From Cyanobacteria bacterium SZAS-4 (GTDB taxonomy: Bacteria; Cyanobacteriota; Vampirovibrionia; Obscuribacterales; Obscuribacteraceae): DNA of 64,000 nucleotides. The notes below the pieces were generated by a model. That model saw only the letters and a list, made by a program, of their open reading frames with translations, did not search any database and was not told the DNA's origin. Where the stretch lies: contig JAFEAT010000001.1 of NCBI GenBank assembly GCA_018266255.1, positions 124,001 to 188,000 on the forward strand. The letters run 5' to 3'. This document shows positions 35,266-44,567 of this stretch, piece by piece; the first letter of the stretch is position 1; each line of letters opens with the position of its first letter. The position numbers and the translations under genes are program-made.

Positions 35266-35279
35266 TAGGGTCTACCCTA
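35266..35279. promoter_or_regulatory. Perfect TAGGGTCTACCCTA palindrome between divergent kinase and VIT-protein genes
   Basis: A 14-bp inverted repeat, arms TAGGGT/ACCCTA around CT. It touches the annotated GTG start of the kinase and lies 97 bp before the TTG of the VIT protein, placing it to control both. A one-mismatch copy precedes mglA. Confidence 0.65.
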
Positions 35280-35376
35280 GTCCAGTGGACGCAACATAGA
35301 TCTATACTGAAATGACTTAATTTATACGGGCTCTCGGAGAGATCAGACAGTTCCGCGAGATCAAAGGAGAAGAAGC

Positions 35377-37935
35377 TTGGCTGGACGCGTAGCGGCGGTT
35401 TTAACCAAAGCACTCAAGCTTGGTCACTATGGACCCAACGACAGGCTCGGTAAGTTCTTTTTCTTAGGAGGCATTGTCCTCCCAATACTGGCGGTGGTGT
35501 TTGAATGCACAACGCACTTTTGCGCCAGTCATTTTTTCGACCCATTTCCGTCGGCAGCGCACGTGATACTTTTCCTTCTCATTCCTTTTACAAATTTTCT
35601 AGCGTGGCTGACACAGTACAAAGACCTATCGCAGCACTATGCCTTCATGTCGCTAGCCACTGGCATGGCGGCAGGAATCGGCATCATGTACAGCTTGATG
35701 TTCCTGCCAATTCTTGGTCTCTCTTTGATTTTTGCTCTTGTCGGAGGATTTGGACTGCTCGGACTGTCGCCAGCACTGGCTCTGCCATGCACGCTCCGCA
35801 GTGAAAAAAGAGTTTCAAAATTAGCGGTGGCAAAGTCAATTTACTGCGATCCACATCAGCTCAATCACATTGGACACCTGGTAATCCTCGTGATGATCGT
35901 CGCAATCGAGCTGCCATCGACCTTGACGCGTATTAATCTCAGTGAGGCAGCCAGTCCACTGACGTCAGCTGATGGTGTTAAGTGGTTGCGCAAATATGGA
36001 AATCGGGAGACCATGCTTCGCGCCTGCTATGAAAGATCTGGGCGAGCCACCGATATCATTGGGTCTCTCTATGAGTCGACGAATCCGGTCAGCATCGATG
36101 ACGCACGCAATATCTTCTACAAGGTGACTGGCGTTCCATTCAACTCGGTGCCACTACCGGCATCAGCCAGAGCCACGATACGCAAGGCAGGGCTGGTGCA
36201 AGATAGTGCAGGAGTCAATGCTGCGGTCGAAGACGAATTCGACTTAGACATGGATATTGCAAGCGAGGTAATAAGCGGCATTGCGCGTGGACTGTCAGTT
36301 ACTGACAATGAAATTAAAGCAGACATTGATCCTGATGCATTACTTGGAAAGATGGATTGGAAGATTATGATTCTCAATTCATCCAAGTACGATCGCGAAG
36401 CGCGGGCGAAATTGCTGATTCCGCGCGATTCCGTAGTCACCAGAGCCACTCTCGTTGTCGACGGTATCGAGCGAGATGCAACGATTATGGTGCGCGGGCA
36501 AGCGCGGAAAACATATGTACAATCTGCGAAATCGCTCGTGAGACGCAAGGATCCGCTTTTGGTGAGCACTTGCGGACCCGACGAAATATTGGTGCAATGC
36601 TTTCCGATCAAACCGAACAACTTTGCCGAAATCAAGCTGGAGATTGTGTGCCCAATGCAGCTGGAGGCAAACGATGATGCTGCGCTTGGATTGCCAACAA
36701 TCGTCGAAAAGAATTTTCTTCAGGAGCAGCCTGCAAAGGTAATACTCAACTCAAAGCGTCCAGCCCACCTCAGTGGAATTATCGCAGCAGAATCGAAATC
36801 ATCCAACAGCGAACAATCGACGCAACTTGTCACAATGAACTCGTTAAATGGTCTCGCGGCAGTGATACATGCAGAGCGAGACCGTAATATTCACACAGTA
36901 TTTTGCCACGATACTTTTGCCAATCCATCCCACGTCGTTGAGCAGAACATCAGCCATGCCCAAAGAAAGGAGCCTATATGGCTTGACATAATCGTGGATG
37001 GATCAGCTGTCATGCAACCACATATCGACGACATCATCGCGGGACTAAAAGAGCTCCCTGCAAGCGTGCCTGTTCATCAAATCACAGTAGTTGGAGACAT
37101 CTCTAAACCACTGTTGCCCCAACCAACAATAGTCATTGAAGGATATAAGCACAAGCCACTCCTAATGGCATTAATCTTGCCAGGAAAAATTACGCAGATC
37201 AATCAACACACAGGACCAACTTATTCATCATCAGGTCCAGCTTTCGCGGCGGCACTCGAAGCTTTGAAGAAATTCCAGTTCGTCGCGGGCCAAGACGACT
37301 CATCCGCATTGATGAGCGATGTGCGCGAAGATGCATCGCACACTTCACGCGCTGTGCTCTGGATTCATGCGGCGCAGCCTGTACATAAAGAGCGGAAAGA
37401 TGATCTGAGGCACATCTTAAAGAACAACAAAAACAGTTTTGTTCTCTATGATTTCACTGTATGCGCTGGGCCCCAAGAAATGCTTGAGGGCACTGTTCCA
37501 GGGCGGTCACTAGTGATGGTGCCAAGGACGCAGTCGGTGCATTCAGACTTGCAAAATCTTTTCAAATCATGGAGGAAAGATCCGAAAACTGACACGAACA
37601 ATGAATTCAGGCAAGTGAATAATGACGAACCCTTAGGGGGCGCTTACATGACAAACTCCTCCTTGGCTCAGGTTGCCGCATATCGAGAGCTTCTGTCAGA
37701 CATGGAAAAGGGAAGTTCTTACGAAGCTCCGGCAAATTTCCTCGCCCAAAAGTATCACCTGGTTAGCCCTACTTCGAGTGCGATCGTTAATAATGTTCCA
37801 GTCGTTGAGGAGAAAACTGTTGGCACTGCTGTCGCGCCAGAAGCTGACACCTGGCTTCTCCTCATCGTTGCATTCGGCATCATCTCGTTCGGCATCTATC
37901 AGCAAAAAAGAACCCCGAGGTCATCTATCGCATGA
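35377..37935 (+). CDS. VIT/vWA-like membrane protein with PEP-CTERM-type sorting signal (PEADTW)
   Basis: An 852-residue protein from a TTG start with AAAGGAG 7 bp upstream. The N-terminal ~190 residues hold several membrane helices. Around 355-450 is a VIT-like beta domain (LLIPRDSVVTRATLVVDG, RGQARKTY) and from ~515 a vWA-like region (IWLDIIVDGSAVMQ) with a degenerate MIDAS. The C-terminus is PEADTW (821-826), a 15-residue hydrophobic helix and basic QQKRTPR, a PEP-CTERM-like tripartite signal. This matches single-substrate exosortase systems such as XrtN with its MSEP-CTERM protein, which also has VIT. The exosortase gene follows with ATGA overlap. Confidence 0.82.
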   Translation: MAGRVAAVLTKALKLGHYGPNDRLGKFFFLGGIVLPILAVVFECTTHFCASHFFDPFPSAAHVILFLLIPFTNFLAWLTQYKDLSQHYAFMSLATGMAAGIGIMYSLMFLPILGLSLIFALVGGFGLLGLSPALALPCTLRSEKRVSKLAVAKSIYCDPHQLNHIGHLVILVMIVAIELPSTLTRINLSEAASPLTSADGVKWLRKYGNRETMLRACYERSGRATDIIGSLYESTNPVSIDDARNIFYKVTGVPFNSVPLPASARATIRKAGLVQDSAGVNAAVEDEFDLDMDIASEVISGIARGLSVTDNEIKADIDPDALLGKMDWKIMILNSSKYDREARAKLLIPRDSVVTRATLVVDGIERDATIMVRGQARKTYVQSAKSLVRRKDPLLVSTCGPDEILVQCFPIKPNNFAEIKLEIVCPMQLEANDDAALGLPTIVEKNFLQEQPAKVILNSKRPAHLSGIIAAESKSSNSEQSTQLVTMNSLNGLAAVIHAERDRNIHTVFCHDTFANPSHVVEQNISHAQRKEPIWLDIIVDGSAVMQPHIDDIIAGLKELPASVPVHQITVVGDISKPLLPQPTIVIEGYKHKPLLMALILPGKITQINQHTGPTYSSSGPAFAAALEALKKFQFVAGQDDSSALMSDVREDASHTSRAVLWIHAAQPVHKERKDDLRHILKNNKNSFVLYDFTVCAGPQEMLEGTVPGRSLVMVPRTQSVHSDLQNLFKSWRKDPKTDTNNEFRQVNNDEPLGGAYMTNSSLAQVAAYRELLSDMEKGSSYEAPANFLAQKYHLVSPTSSAIVNNVPVVEEKTVGTAVAPEADTWLLLIVAFGIISFGIYQQKRTPRSSIA

Positions 37936-39356
37936 CCAAAGCGGTTTTGGCACTTTATCAAAATACTTCATACGGATGGTTGCAGTGGCTAGTTCTTGTC
38001 GGCACATTTTGGCCTGTTTGGCAGTGGTACTTCGAGCGGCTTACTGACCCAGCAGATGAGCCTCTGGGCATCGTTGCGGTGCTAACTCTTCTTTTGCTTG
38101 GAGTTCATAAATATCGATCTGGCGGCAGAAAGGCGTCAAGTCGCAACTTTCTTGTAGCATCAAATTTCGGCATCACGCTCGCCATCGTTGGCGCTCTTTT
38201 GTGCATCTACTGTGCAGTTATTACTGTCGCTCCACCGATAGTGATCGCCCTTCTGGCACTGACAATCTGCGGCGTTATCCTCCATAGAACTCTCCCTGTT
38301 GCACTAAATGTTGGGGATTTTTCCTTGCTGGCGCTTTCACTGCCAGTAGTGGCATCTCTTAACTACTATCTCGGTTACCCGATGAGAATTCTTGCCTGCA
38401 AAATGTCTGCGGTCATGCTGAACATAGGCGGGTTGGCAGTCAACGTTCAAGGCACCGAAATACTCTCGAACAATTCCATCGTGGGCATCGATCCGCCTTG
38501 TAGCGGCATCAAAATGCTCTGGGTCGCGCTTTATCTCAGTGCGACATGCGCATCTCTTCGCGGGTTAAGGACCGAGCAGACCTTGAAGTTACTAACCATA
38601 TCCTTTCTGGCCGCAATCGTAGCCAATGCACTGCGAGTGAGCTCGTTGTTTTACGTCGAATCCGGCATAGTTCAGGTTAGTGGCGTCTGGCACACATTGG
38701 TGCACTCAGGAGTTGGTGTCGGAATCTTCGCATTGTCGGCAATGGCTCTTGTGAAAGTCGCCTACTCGCTTCCAACAGAGACAAAACCCGCGGTTGTAGA
38801 CATCGAAAACGGCTGGGACGCCAGCAGAACAGACAAATTAGTTCCATTGGCGCTTGGCTGTGTATTGGTTTTGTGCGTTGCCGCAGCGGCGTTACCACTT
38901 ACAGTCAATACCGGTGCCAACAAAGTGAGCGACACAAGCTTCGCTGGTTGGCCATCGCAGTTTGAAGGACAGCACCTGGAGCCGATCAAACTTGCAGACG
39001 TGACAGAACGATTCGCCAGAGAGTTTCCAGGAAAAATTGCCGTCTACACAACCGGCAGGAGCAGAGTGGTCTATCGATGGGTACCGCGACCGACCCTGCA
39101 GTTGCATCCTTCATCCAACTGTTACAAGGCAAGTGGCTATGAAATCAAATGGCTGCCCGAATATCGTGACACAAAAGATCAGAAGTGGACCGCGTTTCAA
39201 GCATCTAAGGGCACCGAGAAATTGCTGGTGCGCGAAAGAATCTACGACCAGGCGGGTCACAGTTGGACCGACGTATCGTCATGGTACTGGGCTGCAGTGC
39301 TCAAGCAATCCACTTCTCCCTGGTGGGCAATTTCCATCGCGGAGCGAATTGAGTAG
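37932..39356 (+). CDS. Exosortase with C-terminal EpsI-like domain
   Basis: A 474-residue polytopic membrane protein. The transpeptidase core shows the Cys in DPPCSGIKML, the Arg in ANALRVSSL and the His in HTLVHSGVG, the exosortase catalytic triad. The last ~140 residues, after a final membrane helix (~305-325), are extracytoplasmic (FAGWPSQFEGQHLEP, LHPSSNCYKASGYEI) and resemble the EpsI/DUF3485 tail fused to some exosortases. It would cleave the PEADTW signal of the adjacent protein and attach it elsewhere. No other PEP-CTERM protein is seen in the window. Confidence 0.9.
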   Translation: MTKAVLALYQNTSYGWLQWLVLVGTFWPVWQWYFERLTDPADEPLGIVAVLTLLLLGVHKYRSGGRKASSRNFLVASNFGITLAIVGALLCIYCAVITVAPPIVIALLALTICGVILHRTLPVALNVGDFSLLALSLPVVASLNYYLGYPMRILACKMSAVMLNIGGLAVNVQGTEILSNNSIVGIDPPCSGIKMLWVALYLSATCASLRGLRTEQTLKLLTISFLAAIVANALRVSSLFYVESGIVQVSGVWHTLVHSGVGVGIFALSAMALVKVAYSLPTETKPAVVDIENGWDASRTDKLVPLALGCVLVLCVAAAALPLTVNTGANKVSDTSFAGWPSQFEGQHLEPIKLADVTERFAREFPGKIAVYTTGRSRVVYRWVPRPTLQLHPSSNCYKASGYEIKWLPEYRDTKDQKWTAFQASKGTEKLLVRERIYDQAGHSWTDVSSWYWAAVLKQSTSPWWAISIAERIE

Positions 39357-39381
39357 AATATTCTGAAGCGAGAATACTTCG

Positions 39382-39978
39382 ATGCAATTTCAAATTCTAA
39401 TTTTCAATGGCTTTGAGGAAATGGATGTCTTCGGCGTTTTCGAACCGCTGCGAATGGCAGGCTTCGAAGTCAAGTTGGTTTGCCTGGAGCGGCTCGAACA
39501 CGTCGTTGGCTTTTACGGCACGCGCGTCATACCTGATAGCGTCCTGGACGTGACAAACAAGCCCGATGTGCTGATCGTGCCCGGTGGAGGCTGGATCACT
39601 CGTGCACCCGCAGGCGCTTGGGCTGAGGCGGAGAAAGGAACAATCCTCGCAGTTCTGCAGCATCTGAGTGAGGCGCAGTGTATTCTCGCGTCAGTTTGTG
39701 CCGGAGCGATGTTGCTCGCCAAAGCTGGATTGTTAAAGGATCGCCCCGCCACAACGAACCTCTCGTTGCTCGATGAATTGTGGCAAGAACAAGTGAATGT
39801 GATACAAGCAAGGGTCGTAGATGATGGCGACATTATCACCGCAGGTGGTATCACTAGCAGTCTCGATCTCGGGGTTTGGCTGGTGCAGCGATTCCTAGGA
39901 GCGGATAAGGCCTTGGAAGTTTCGCGAAAGCTGGAATTCGAACCCCGCGGTTGCGTGTGGCAACACAGCAGCCATTAG
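39382..39978 (+). CDS. DJ-1/PfpI family protein
   Basis: A 198-residue class I glutamine amidotransferase-like protein. FNGFEEMDVFG contains the conserved Glu, and the nucleophile elbow is ASVCAGAMLLAKAGLL with Cys near 108. The DIITAGGITSSLDLG stretch is typical of the isonitrile hydratase/transcriptional-regulator branch without HTH. Activity unassigned. Follows the exosortase by 25 bp but likely unrelated. Confidence 0.9.
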   Translation: MQFQILIFNGFEEMDVFGVFEPLRMAGFEVKLVCLERLEHVVGFYGTRVIPDSVLDVTNKPDVLIVPGGGWITRAPAGAWAEAEKGTILAVLQHLSEAQCILASVCAGAMLLAKAGLLKDRPATTNLSLLDELWQEQVNVIQARVVDDGDIITAGGITSSLDLGVWLVQRFLGADKALEVSRKLEFEPRGCVWQHSSH

Positions 39979-40428
39979 TCGAACGATTCTAAATTTAGAA
40001 GTCGCTTGCAAAAGCCCTTGTCGACTCTATACCAATATTCAATTTTGAAATTTTGTATCTAATGTACTTGGCTAGGCGAGCTAAGAAAGCTTGCAACGCC
40101 CAACTAGCAATTCAGCCTGAAACGAAAACCTGTTCAGCGTTTCAGCTATTTAATGCACCAATATCGGTGCAGCAATTCTTACAATCGAATTGCACTTTAT
40201 CTGGTGCTGAGAACTCACCAGAGCGCACTTCACGCTCACTTCACGCATCCCAAAACACCTGAAAGTAGAGAATTTACAGAAAATCGCGAAAAAAGGAAAA
40301 CACCTTAAATTCCCTGCGCAAGTTTACAAAAACTGAAATGTATAGCCGATCACTATAAAGATATAGCAATCACCAAAGGCACTGTTGATCAACAATAGAG
40401 TCGATCTTCTGTTTCTCGGGTAAACGTT
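39979..40428. other. 450-bp intergenic region with no supported gene
   Basis: No convincing coding sequence on either strand. There is a small hairpin GCACC-N6-GGTGC (40155-40170) and a doubled CACTTCACGC at ~40229-40250. The A/T-rich stretch just before 40429 probably holds the promoter of the zinc-ribbon gene. Confidence 0.6.
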
Positions 40429-40731
40429 ATGTCCAACATCGATAAAATCCTCAATTGCTGCAATTGCAGCTCTGCCTTCGTTTTCACTGGTGGTGAGCAA
40501 GATTTCTTTCAGGCTAAAGGTCTCACGAACGAACCGAAACGTTGTCCTAACTGCCGCATTCTAGTGCGTGTTCAACGCAGTGGAAAAGATGTGGCCACGA
40601 CCGCAGAAGTCGCCTGCGCTGACTGTGGAATCAAAACCAGGGTACCTTTTCAACCAAAGGGTTATAGACCGGTCTACTGCAGTACATGTCTGAGAACCAG
40701 AAAAGACGACCTGGCTGTCGCTTCCGTTTAA
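40429..40731 (+). CDS. Zinc-ribbon protein with CxxC-x17-CxxC domain
   Basis: A 100-residue protein with two zinc modules. The first has C-C-N-C near residue 10 and CPNC at ~38, flanking GGEQDFFQAKGLTNEPKRC. The second is CADC, then exactly 17 residues, then CSTC, with the typical PFQPKGYRPVYC. Such proteins are of unknown function and may bind nucleic acid. Monocistronic with a terminator downstream. Confidence 0.82.
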   Translation: MSNIDKILNCCNCSSAFVFTGGEQDFFQAKGLTNEPKRCPNCRILVRVQRSGKDVATTAEVACADCGIKTRVPFQPKGYRPVYCSTCLRTRKDDLAVASV

Positions 40732-41114
40732 AAACAGACCAGAAACCCACAAACATCGAACTTTTGCAGGAACATTGAACTGTCGCACGAACACTCACCA
40801 AATATGGTGCGCATTGATGCCATCGGTCACTCACCGTTGAGCATACCATCCCCCTTCCCCCGATAAGATTCGGCTCCACCCAGCAGTCACTACAGTAATC
40901 GTGATCACGGAGCGGACCCAACGGTTGGCTCCGTCTTTTATGCTCCGTTCTCTTATATGTATTAGCAAAATGCGCTGACAGTCCCTCAAAAAAAAGATTC
41001 GGACTGTTAACTGATTGTTATTTAACCAACGCATACTCTTTGCCATAGACCTCACACCCGAAAAGGAGGTCATGGCAATCGCCGATTCTAGTGGCATCAA
41101 GGAGCAGATAAATC
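40732..41114. other. Intergenic region with one terminator
   Basis: Apart from the terminator at 40907-40939 I see no gene. AAGGAG lies ~14 bp before the ATG at 41115 (AAGGAGCAGATAAATC), the ribosome binding site of the next gene. A second AAAGGAGG at ~41061 is not followed by a usable start. Confidence 0.6.
40907..40939 (+). terminator. Rho-independent terminator
   Basis: ACGGAG (40907-40912) pairs with CTCCGT (40929-40934); an inner CCAA/TTGG stem closes on CGG; the stem is followed by CTTTTA. It is 175 bp after the zinc-ribbon gene on the same strand. Confidence 0.6.
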
Positions 41115-41960
41115 ATGGGACACTTCGATAAAACCCCACCGACTCAAGTAGACGACCTCGCACAGAAGGTCACTGAGCAAGTTTCGAAAGGTCATCTCGA
41201 TGGCGCGTATGCGATGCTGAAAAAGGAATTGAATACAGAATTCTCTACCATGCCGCTAGAAGAAAAACGCGAAACATGGAACGCACTCTCAAAGAAACTG
41301 GAAGACAACGGCACGTTGCCAAAGCTAGCAGCAGTCTGGTTGTCAGATTGGAGCACGCACAGTGTCACGCCCGCCGGCGCAAGTTTCTCGAAAGCAACAT
41401 TCGATAATGTCTCGAAAGCTCTAGATCCGATGGTTGCTGGCTTCGCAGGGCAGATCTCCAAACAATTCGATGTTGCATCAAGATTGGGTGACGACGATGG
41501 CAAAATCGATGCAAACGAAATCGCCGCGTTCAAAGCACGTCAAACACAAACCTCTCCAGACAAATTTGCTGATGACCTGATAAACAAAACTGCTGAAAAG
41601 TACGCGACATCACCAGCGGAAGCATATAAGTACATATCGACAGAATTGTTCAATAGAAAGAAACAAGAAACACCTGAAGAAGAAGCTGCAACCTGGAAGA
41701 TTGTCGATGACAAATTGCATGCTAAAGGTTTGATACCGAAACTTTCAATGGGCTTCTTAGAAACTTCGTGGTCTGATAAACCAGCCACACTGCGGCAAAT
41801 GGAAGGTATTTCGAAGCAGGCAAATCTCAATCCATTGACGAGAGAAATGGCGAGCTTCATTGCGGAAGAATTTCCCAAAATAGGAACAGTAGATTACAAA
41901 CTAGACGAGATTTCCGTAGCGGAGCGGAAACTGTATACAGACAAGCTCAATAAAAAATAG
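41115..41960 (+). CDS. Hypothetical protein with internal duplication and EF-hand-like loop
   Basis: A 281-residue soluble helical protein. Residues ~12-85 and ~150-225 are related: each has helix, EE..TW, L...G.(L/I)PKL and a Trp/Ser end (DWSTH, TSWSD). Between them is GDDDGKIDANEIAAF, an EF-hand-like loop with the first ligand missing. No signal peptide. No family recognised. It follows a strong ribosome binding site. Confidence 0.65.
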   Translation: MGHFDKTPPTQVDDLAQKVTEQVSKGHLDGAYAMLKKELNTEFSTMPLEEKRETWNALSKKLEDNGTLPKLAAVWLSDWSTHSVTPAGASFSKATFDNVSKALDPMVAGFAGQISKQFDVASRLGDDDGKIDANEIAAFKARQTQTSPDKFADDLINKTAEKYATSPAEAYKYISTELFNRKKQETPEEEAATWKIVDDKLHAKGLIPKLSMGFLETSWSDKPATLRQMEGISKQANLNPLTREMASFIAEEFPKIGTVDYKLDEISVAERKLYTDKLNKK

Positions 41961-42077
41961 GGCTTCCGGAAAAACAGGTTAGGGTACCGGCGGCACCATC
42001 GTTAATTCGGTGGTGCCCGACCGTTGTGATAGGATCAAACGCGAGTTCTCTTACTAACAAGCGGTGGTGGTTCGGTT

Positions 42078-42701
42078 TTGAAAATAAAGAAGTACACTTC
42101 GATCCTCGTGCTGAGCACAGTATTAGTTCTGGCAATGTCGCAAATGTCCCAAGCCGCTACAGTCACATTCGAAGGAACACCTGTCAAACAGGCAAGCTTA
42201 GATGGTAAGTGGAACAAAGACCCGCTTAAAAATGACAACAGCGACCAGGCAACAGGAATAATCTATTTCTCGGAAAGCACACCCGAGCAATTTGCGGTTG
42301 CAGTTTTGACGAACGGTGTCACTCCCGAAACAAAACAAATTTTTCAAAAGGTTGAAGGCAAACTTTCCGGCAAACAAAAATCAGAATTGCAGGGACACCC
42401 AAACCCAGCCACACTGCGCGCTTGCGCCGAGAGAGGCGAACCAGAAATGGTGCAAATTTCAGGCAAAAACTTGCTCCTAAATAATTTCGTTCAGGAAGAA
42501 CGGATAAACATTGCCACCGCCAATGGTGCACAATGCAAACAAGCTTTCAAATACGAGTGTCATGCGTTTGCGCTCGTGAATGAAAAGCTCGTTCACATTT
42601 TTCTTGTGCAAGCAATTATGAATGCCCCCGAAAACGCGTCATTGCTTCCGTCGATGACCAAGCAATTTCATGGCATCCTGTCGACGCTCGAGTGGCACTA
42701 A
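42078..42701 (+). CDS. Secreted protein of unknown function
   Basis: A 207-residue protein starting at TTG 42078 (next codons AAA ATA AAG), the only start that keeps the signal peptide KIKKYTSILVLSTVLVLAMS ending near SQAA. The mature domain is alpha/beta with Cys at ~115, 151 and 156 (RACAERGEP, AQCKQAFKYECHAF). The HAFALVNEKLVHIFLVQA stretch looks like a strand pair of a stress- or PsbP-type fold, but I cannot name it. Confidence 0.6.
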   Translation: MKIKKYTSILVLSTVLVLAMSQMSQAATVTFEGTPVKQASLDGKWNKDPLKNDNSDQATGIIYFSESTPEQFAVAVLTNGVTPETKQIFQKVEGKLSGKQKSELQGHPNPATLRACAERGEPEMVQISGKNLLLNNFVQEERINIATANGAQCKQAFKYECHAFALVNEKLVHIFLVQAIMNAPENASLLPSMTKQFHGILSTLEWH

Positions 42702-43022
42702 GCGACCGCCACTAATTATGAGACCGTGGAAGTCTGAATTGCCAGTAGCTACGGCGCGGCAGTTAAATTTTGAACGAGCAGCCGCATGACAAGTTTTTCG
42801 CCCAGAAAAAACAGAGAAATTTGTCCAAATAATGCACTAAAAATCGACTTCCGGGGAATATAAAGGTTGTGCCCATCTGCCCCCTGACCTAGCCCAAGTG
42901 TCCGATTTTGTGTTTTTTACCTTCAGCTCTCGCGAAAAATTCAATATAACTGCCAGTTCGAAGAGACCGATTCTTTGCTCTGACTGGTCGTATACTGATT
43001 AAAGCGGCTATATTTGGAACCT
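42702..43022. other. 320-bp intergenic region
   Basis: No gene or repeat seen. A T-rich tract (GTGTTTTTTACC, ~42911-42922) could mark transcription end, but I see no good stem next to it. Confidence 0.5.
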
Positions 43023-43763
43023 ATGGAAGAGTCCTGGCAAAACTATAAAACCCTGGGAGAACGGGCTACCGGTTCTTTAAATTATCCCTATGCCGAAGCT
43101 ATGTGGGCGATGGCGGTTTTGATCGCGGAAGAATTTGGCGAAAAAGACCCACGCTACTGCTTTTCCATCGATTGGCTGAGTCATGTTCTTCTCAAGCAGC
43201 AAAAATACGAGCTTGCCGAGAGATTTTTGAGCCGATCGTGGCGGCTGAAGACCAAAGTATTGGGCTCTAGCCAGCTGGAGCTGGCACGGACTTTGAACAC
43301 GATTGCAGAGCTTTACTACTTACAAGGCAAATGGGCAGACGCCGAGCAGCTTTGCAGGCGCGTCTATGAAGTGTACGTTCAGCAGTATGGACACGACCAC
43401 CCGAATACGCACACGGCTTTGAGTAATGCAGTGTTACTCGAACAAACCAACGCAGCTCGCAACGCAGCGGCCGGTGGGGCTCCGGTCCAAAACGCAGCGC
43501 AAGCTCAGCAGCAGCCTGTCGGTCAGGCACAGACGGTTCAATCATCATCATCTGGTTATCCGACGGTTCAAACTGCGGTAGCTCAGCAACAAGCGGTTGC
43601 GCAGCCAATCTCGCCGAGCAGACCACAGCCGGTCAAGCCCACAAGCGATCGAAAGAAAATGGACGCCTGCGAGTCGTGCGGTCAACCAATTGAAGGCGAA
43701 GAATGTGTTCGCTGCACCAGCACAACTTTGCGTGTATATCGCATGGACGAACGACTTACTTAG
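43023..43763 (+). CDS. Kinesin-light-chain-type TPR protein with C-terminal zinc ribbon
   Basis: A 246-residue protein from ATG 43023 (a TTG at 43014 is also possible). Residues ~10-135 contain TPRs of the 42-residue kinesin light chain type (YELAERFLSRSWRLKTKVLG, ADAEQLCRRVYEVYVQQYG, HPNTHTAL). A Gln/Ala-rich linker follows and then a CESC...CVRC zinc ribbon at ~217-230. Likely an adaptor. No partner is evident. Confidence 0.75.
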   Translation: MEESWQNYKTLGERATGSLNYPYAEAMWAMAVLIAEEFGEKDPRYCFSIDWLSHVLLKQQKYELAERFLSRSWRLKTKVLGSSQLELARTLNTIAELYYLQGKWADAEQLCRRVYEVYVQQYGHDHPNTHTALSNAVLLEQTNAARNAAAGGAPVQNAAQAQQQPVGQAQTVQSSSSGYPTVQTAVAQQQAVAQPISPSRPQPVKPTSDRKKMDACESCGQPIEGEECVRCTSTTLRVYRMDERLT

Positions 43764-43804
43764 ACACCACTTATGGTGGCACTCAGCTGAACGACTGTTT
43801 TGCC

Positions 43805-44182
43805 CTACTGATTGATCATGAAAGTGGCGAAATCAGAAAAGAACGTGAGCAGGGCGGTCTCATGGGGCGCGAATTGCGGCACAGAATGAAGAGCTTCAGT
43901 CATATTGCGCATCCAGGCATCTCGCTCCGGCACTCCAATGCGAAATGGCATGTGCCGTCCGCGCATGCGAGGGTGCCCGCGTTCATCGCTATAGGTGGTT
44001 TCCCCTCCGGTTCGCTGAATTAGGAAAAGTGCCAGATGTCTCTTAGCATCAGCCAGATCCGCGGGATACATCGGTCTCAAGAGCTCATCTTGCTCGACGC
44101 GCGCATAAAACTCATCCACCAACTTGTAGTACGGTGCGGTGTCTTTTAGGTCTTGGTAAATGTGGGCGATAGGATCGATCAT
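43805..44182 (-). CDS. Group II truncated hemoglobin
   Basis: A 125-residue 2/2 globin. Features: LVDEFYARVEQDELLRPMYP with Tyr B10, RGHPRMRGRHMPFRIG with the proximal His in RHMPF, and a Trp in ERDAWMRNM (position G8). These mark the TrHbO group. It binds O2 or handles reactive nitrogen/oxygen. Converges with the TPR gene. Confidence 0.92.
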   Translation of the reverse strand: MIDPIAHIYQDLKDTAPYYKLVDEFYARVEQDELLRPMYPADLADAKRHLALFLIQRTGGETTYSDERGHPRMRGRHMPFRIGVPERDAWMRNMTEALHSVPQFAPHETALLTFFSDFATFMINQ

Positions 44183-44262
44183 GCGCCAATTCTAACTCAC
44201 AGTCACTCAACCTCTTCAAATTCGTGCGTGCTAAAATCCAACTTTCTCAACGGTGCAAGTGA

Positions 44263-44463
44263 ATGAGCGAACAGGAGCCGATTCGGCTGGATCAATTCTT
44301 GAAATTAGTAAACGCCGTCAGCTCAGGAGGCGAAGCAAAGCACCTGATTCAAGGCGGGCAAGTGACGGTCAACAATGAAGTCGAACTCCGCCGTGGACGA
44401 AAGCTTGCAAATGGAGACATAGTCAGGTTCGACGACATGGAATACCTGGTCGAAATCGACTAA
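44263..44463 (+). CDS. S4 domain RNA-binding protein (YaaA-like)
   Basis: A 66-residue protein that is just an S4 domain: IRLDQFLKLVNAVSSGGEAK, LIQGGQVTVNNEVELRRGRK and GDIVRFDDMEYLV. Binds structured RNA, probably rRNA. Usually near dnaA/recF in Gram-positives but free-standing here. Confidence 0.9.
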   Translation: MSEQEPIRLDQFLKLVNAVSSGGEAKHLIQGGQVTVNNEVELRRGRKLANGDIVRFDDMEYLVEID

Positions 44464-44567
44464 TTCGGGAGTCTGAAATCTCATAAGAATCGCTGACAGG
44501 TCTGGAATTTAGCCGTGAAATGCGATACATATGGTAGGCAATCAACGAGCCAAATAAAGCGAGAATT

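Noticed and set aside
40053..40262. 69-residue open frame after the DJ-1/PfpI gene
   Set aside because: No ribosome binding site, no domain pattern, and it spans small repeats.
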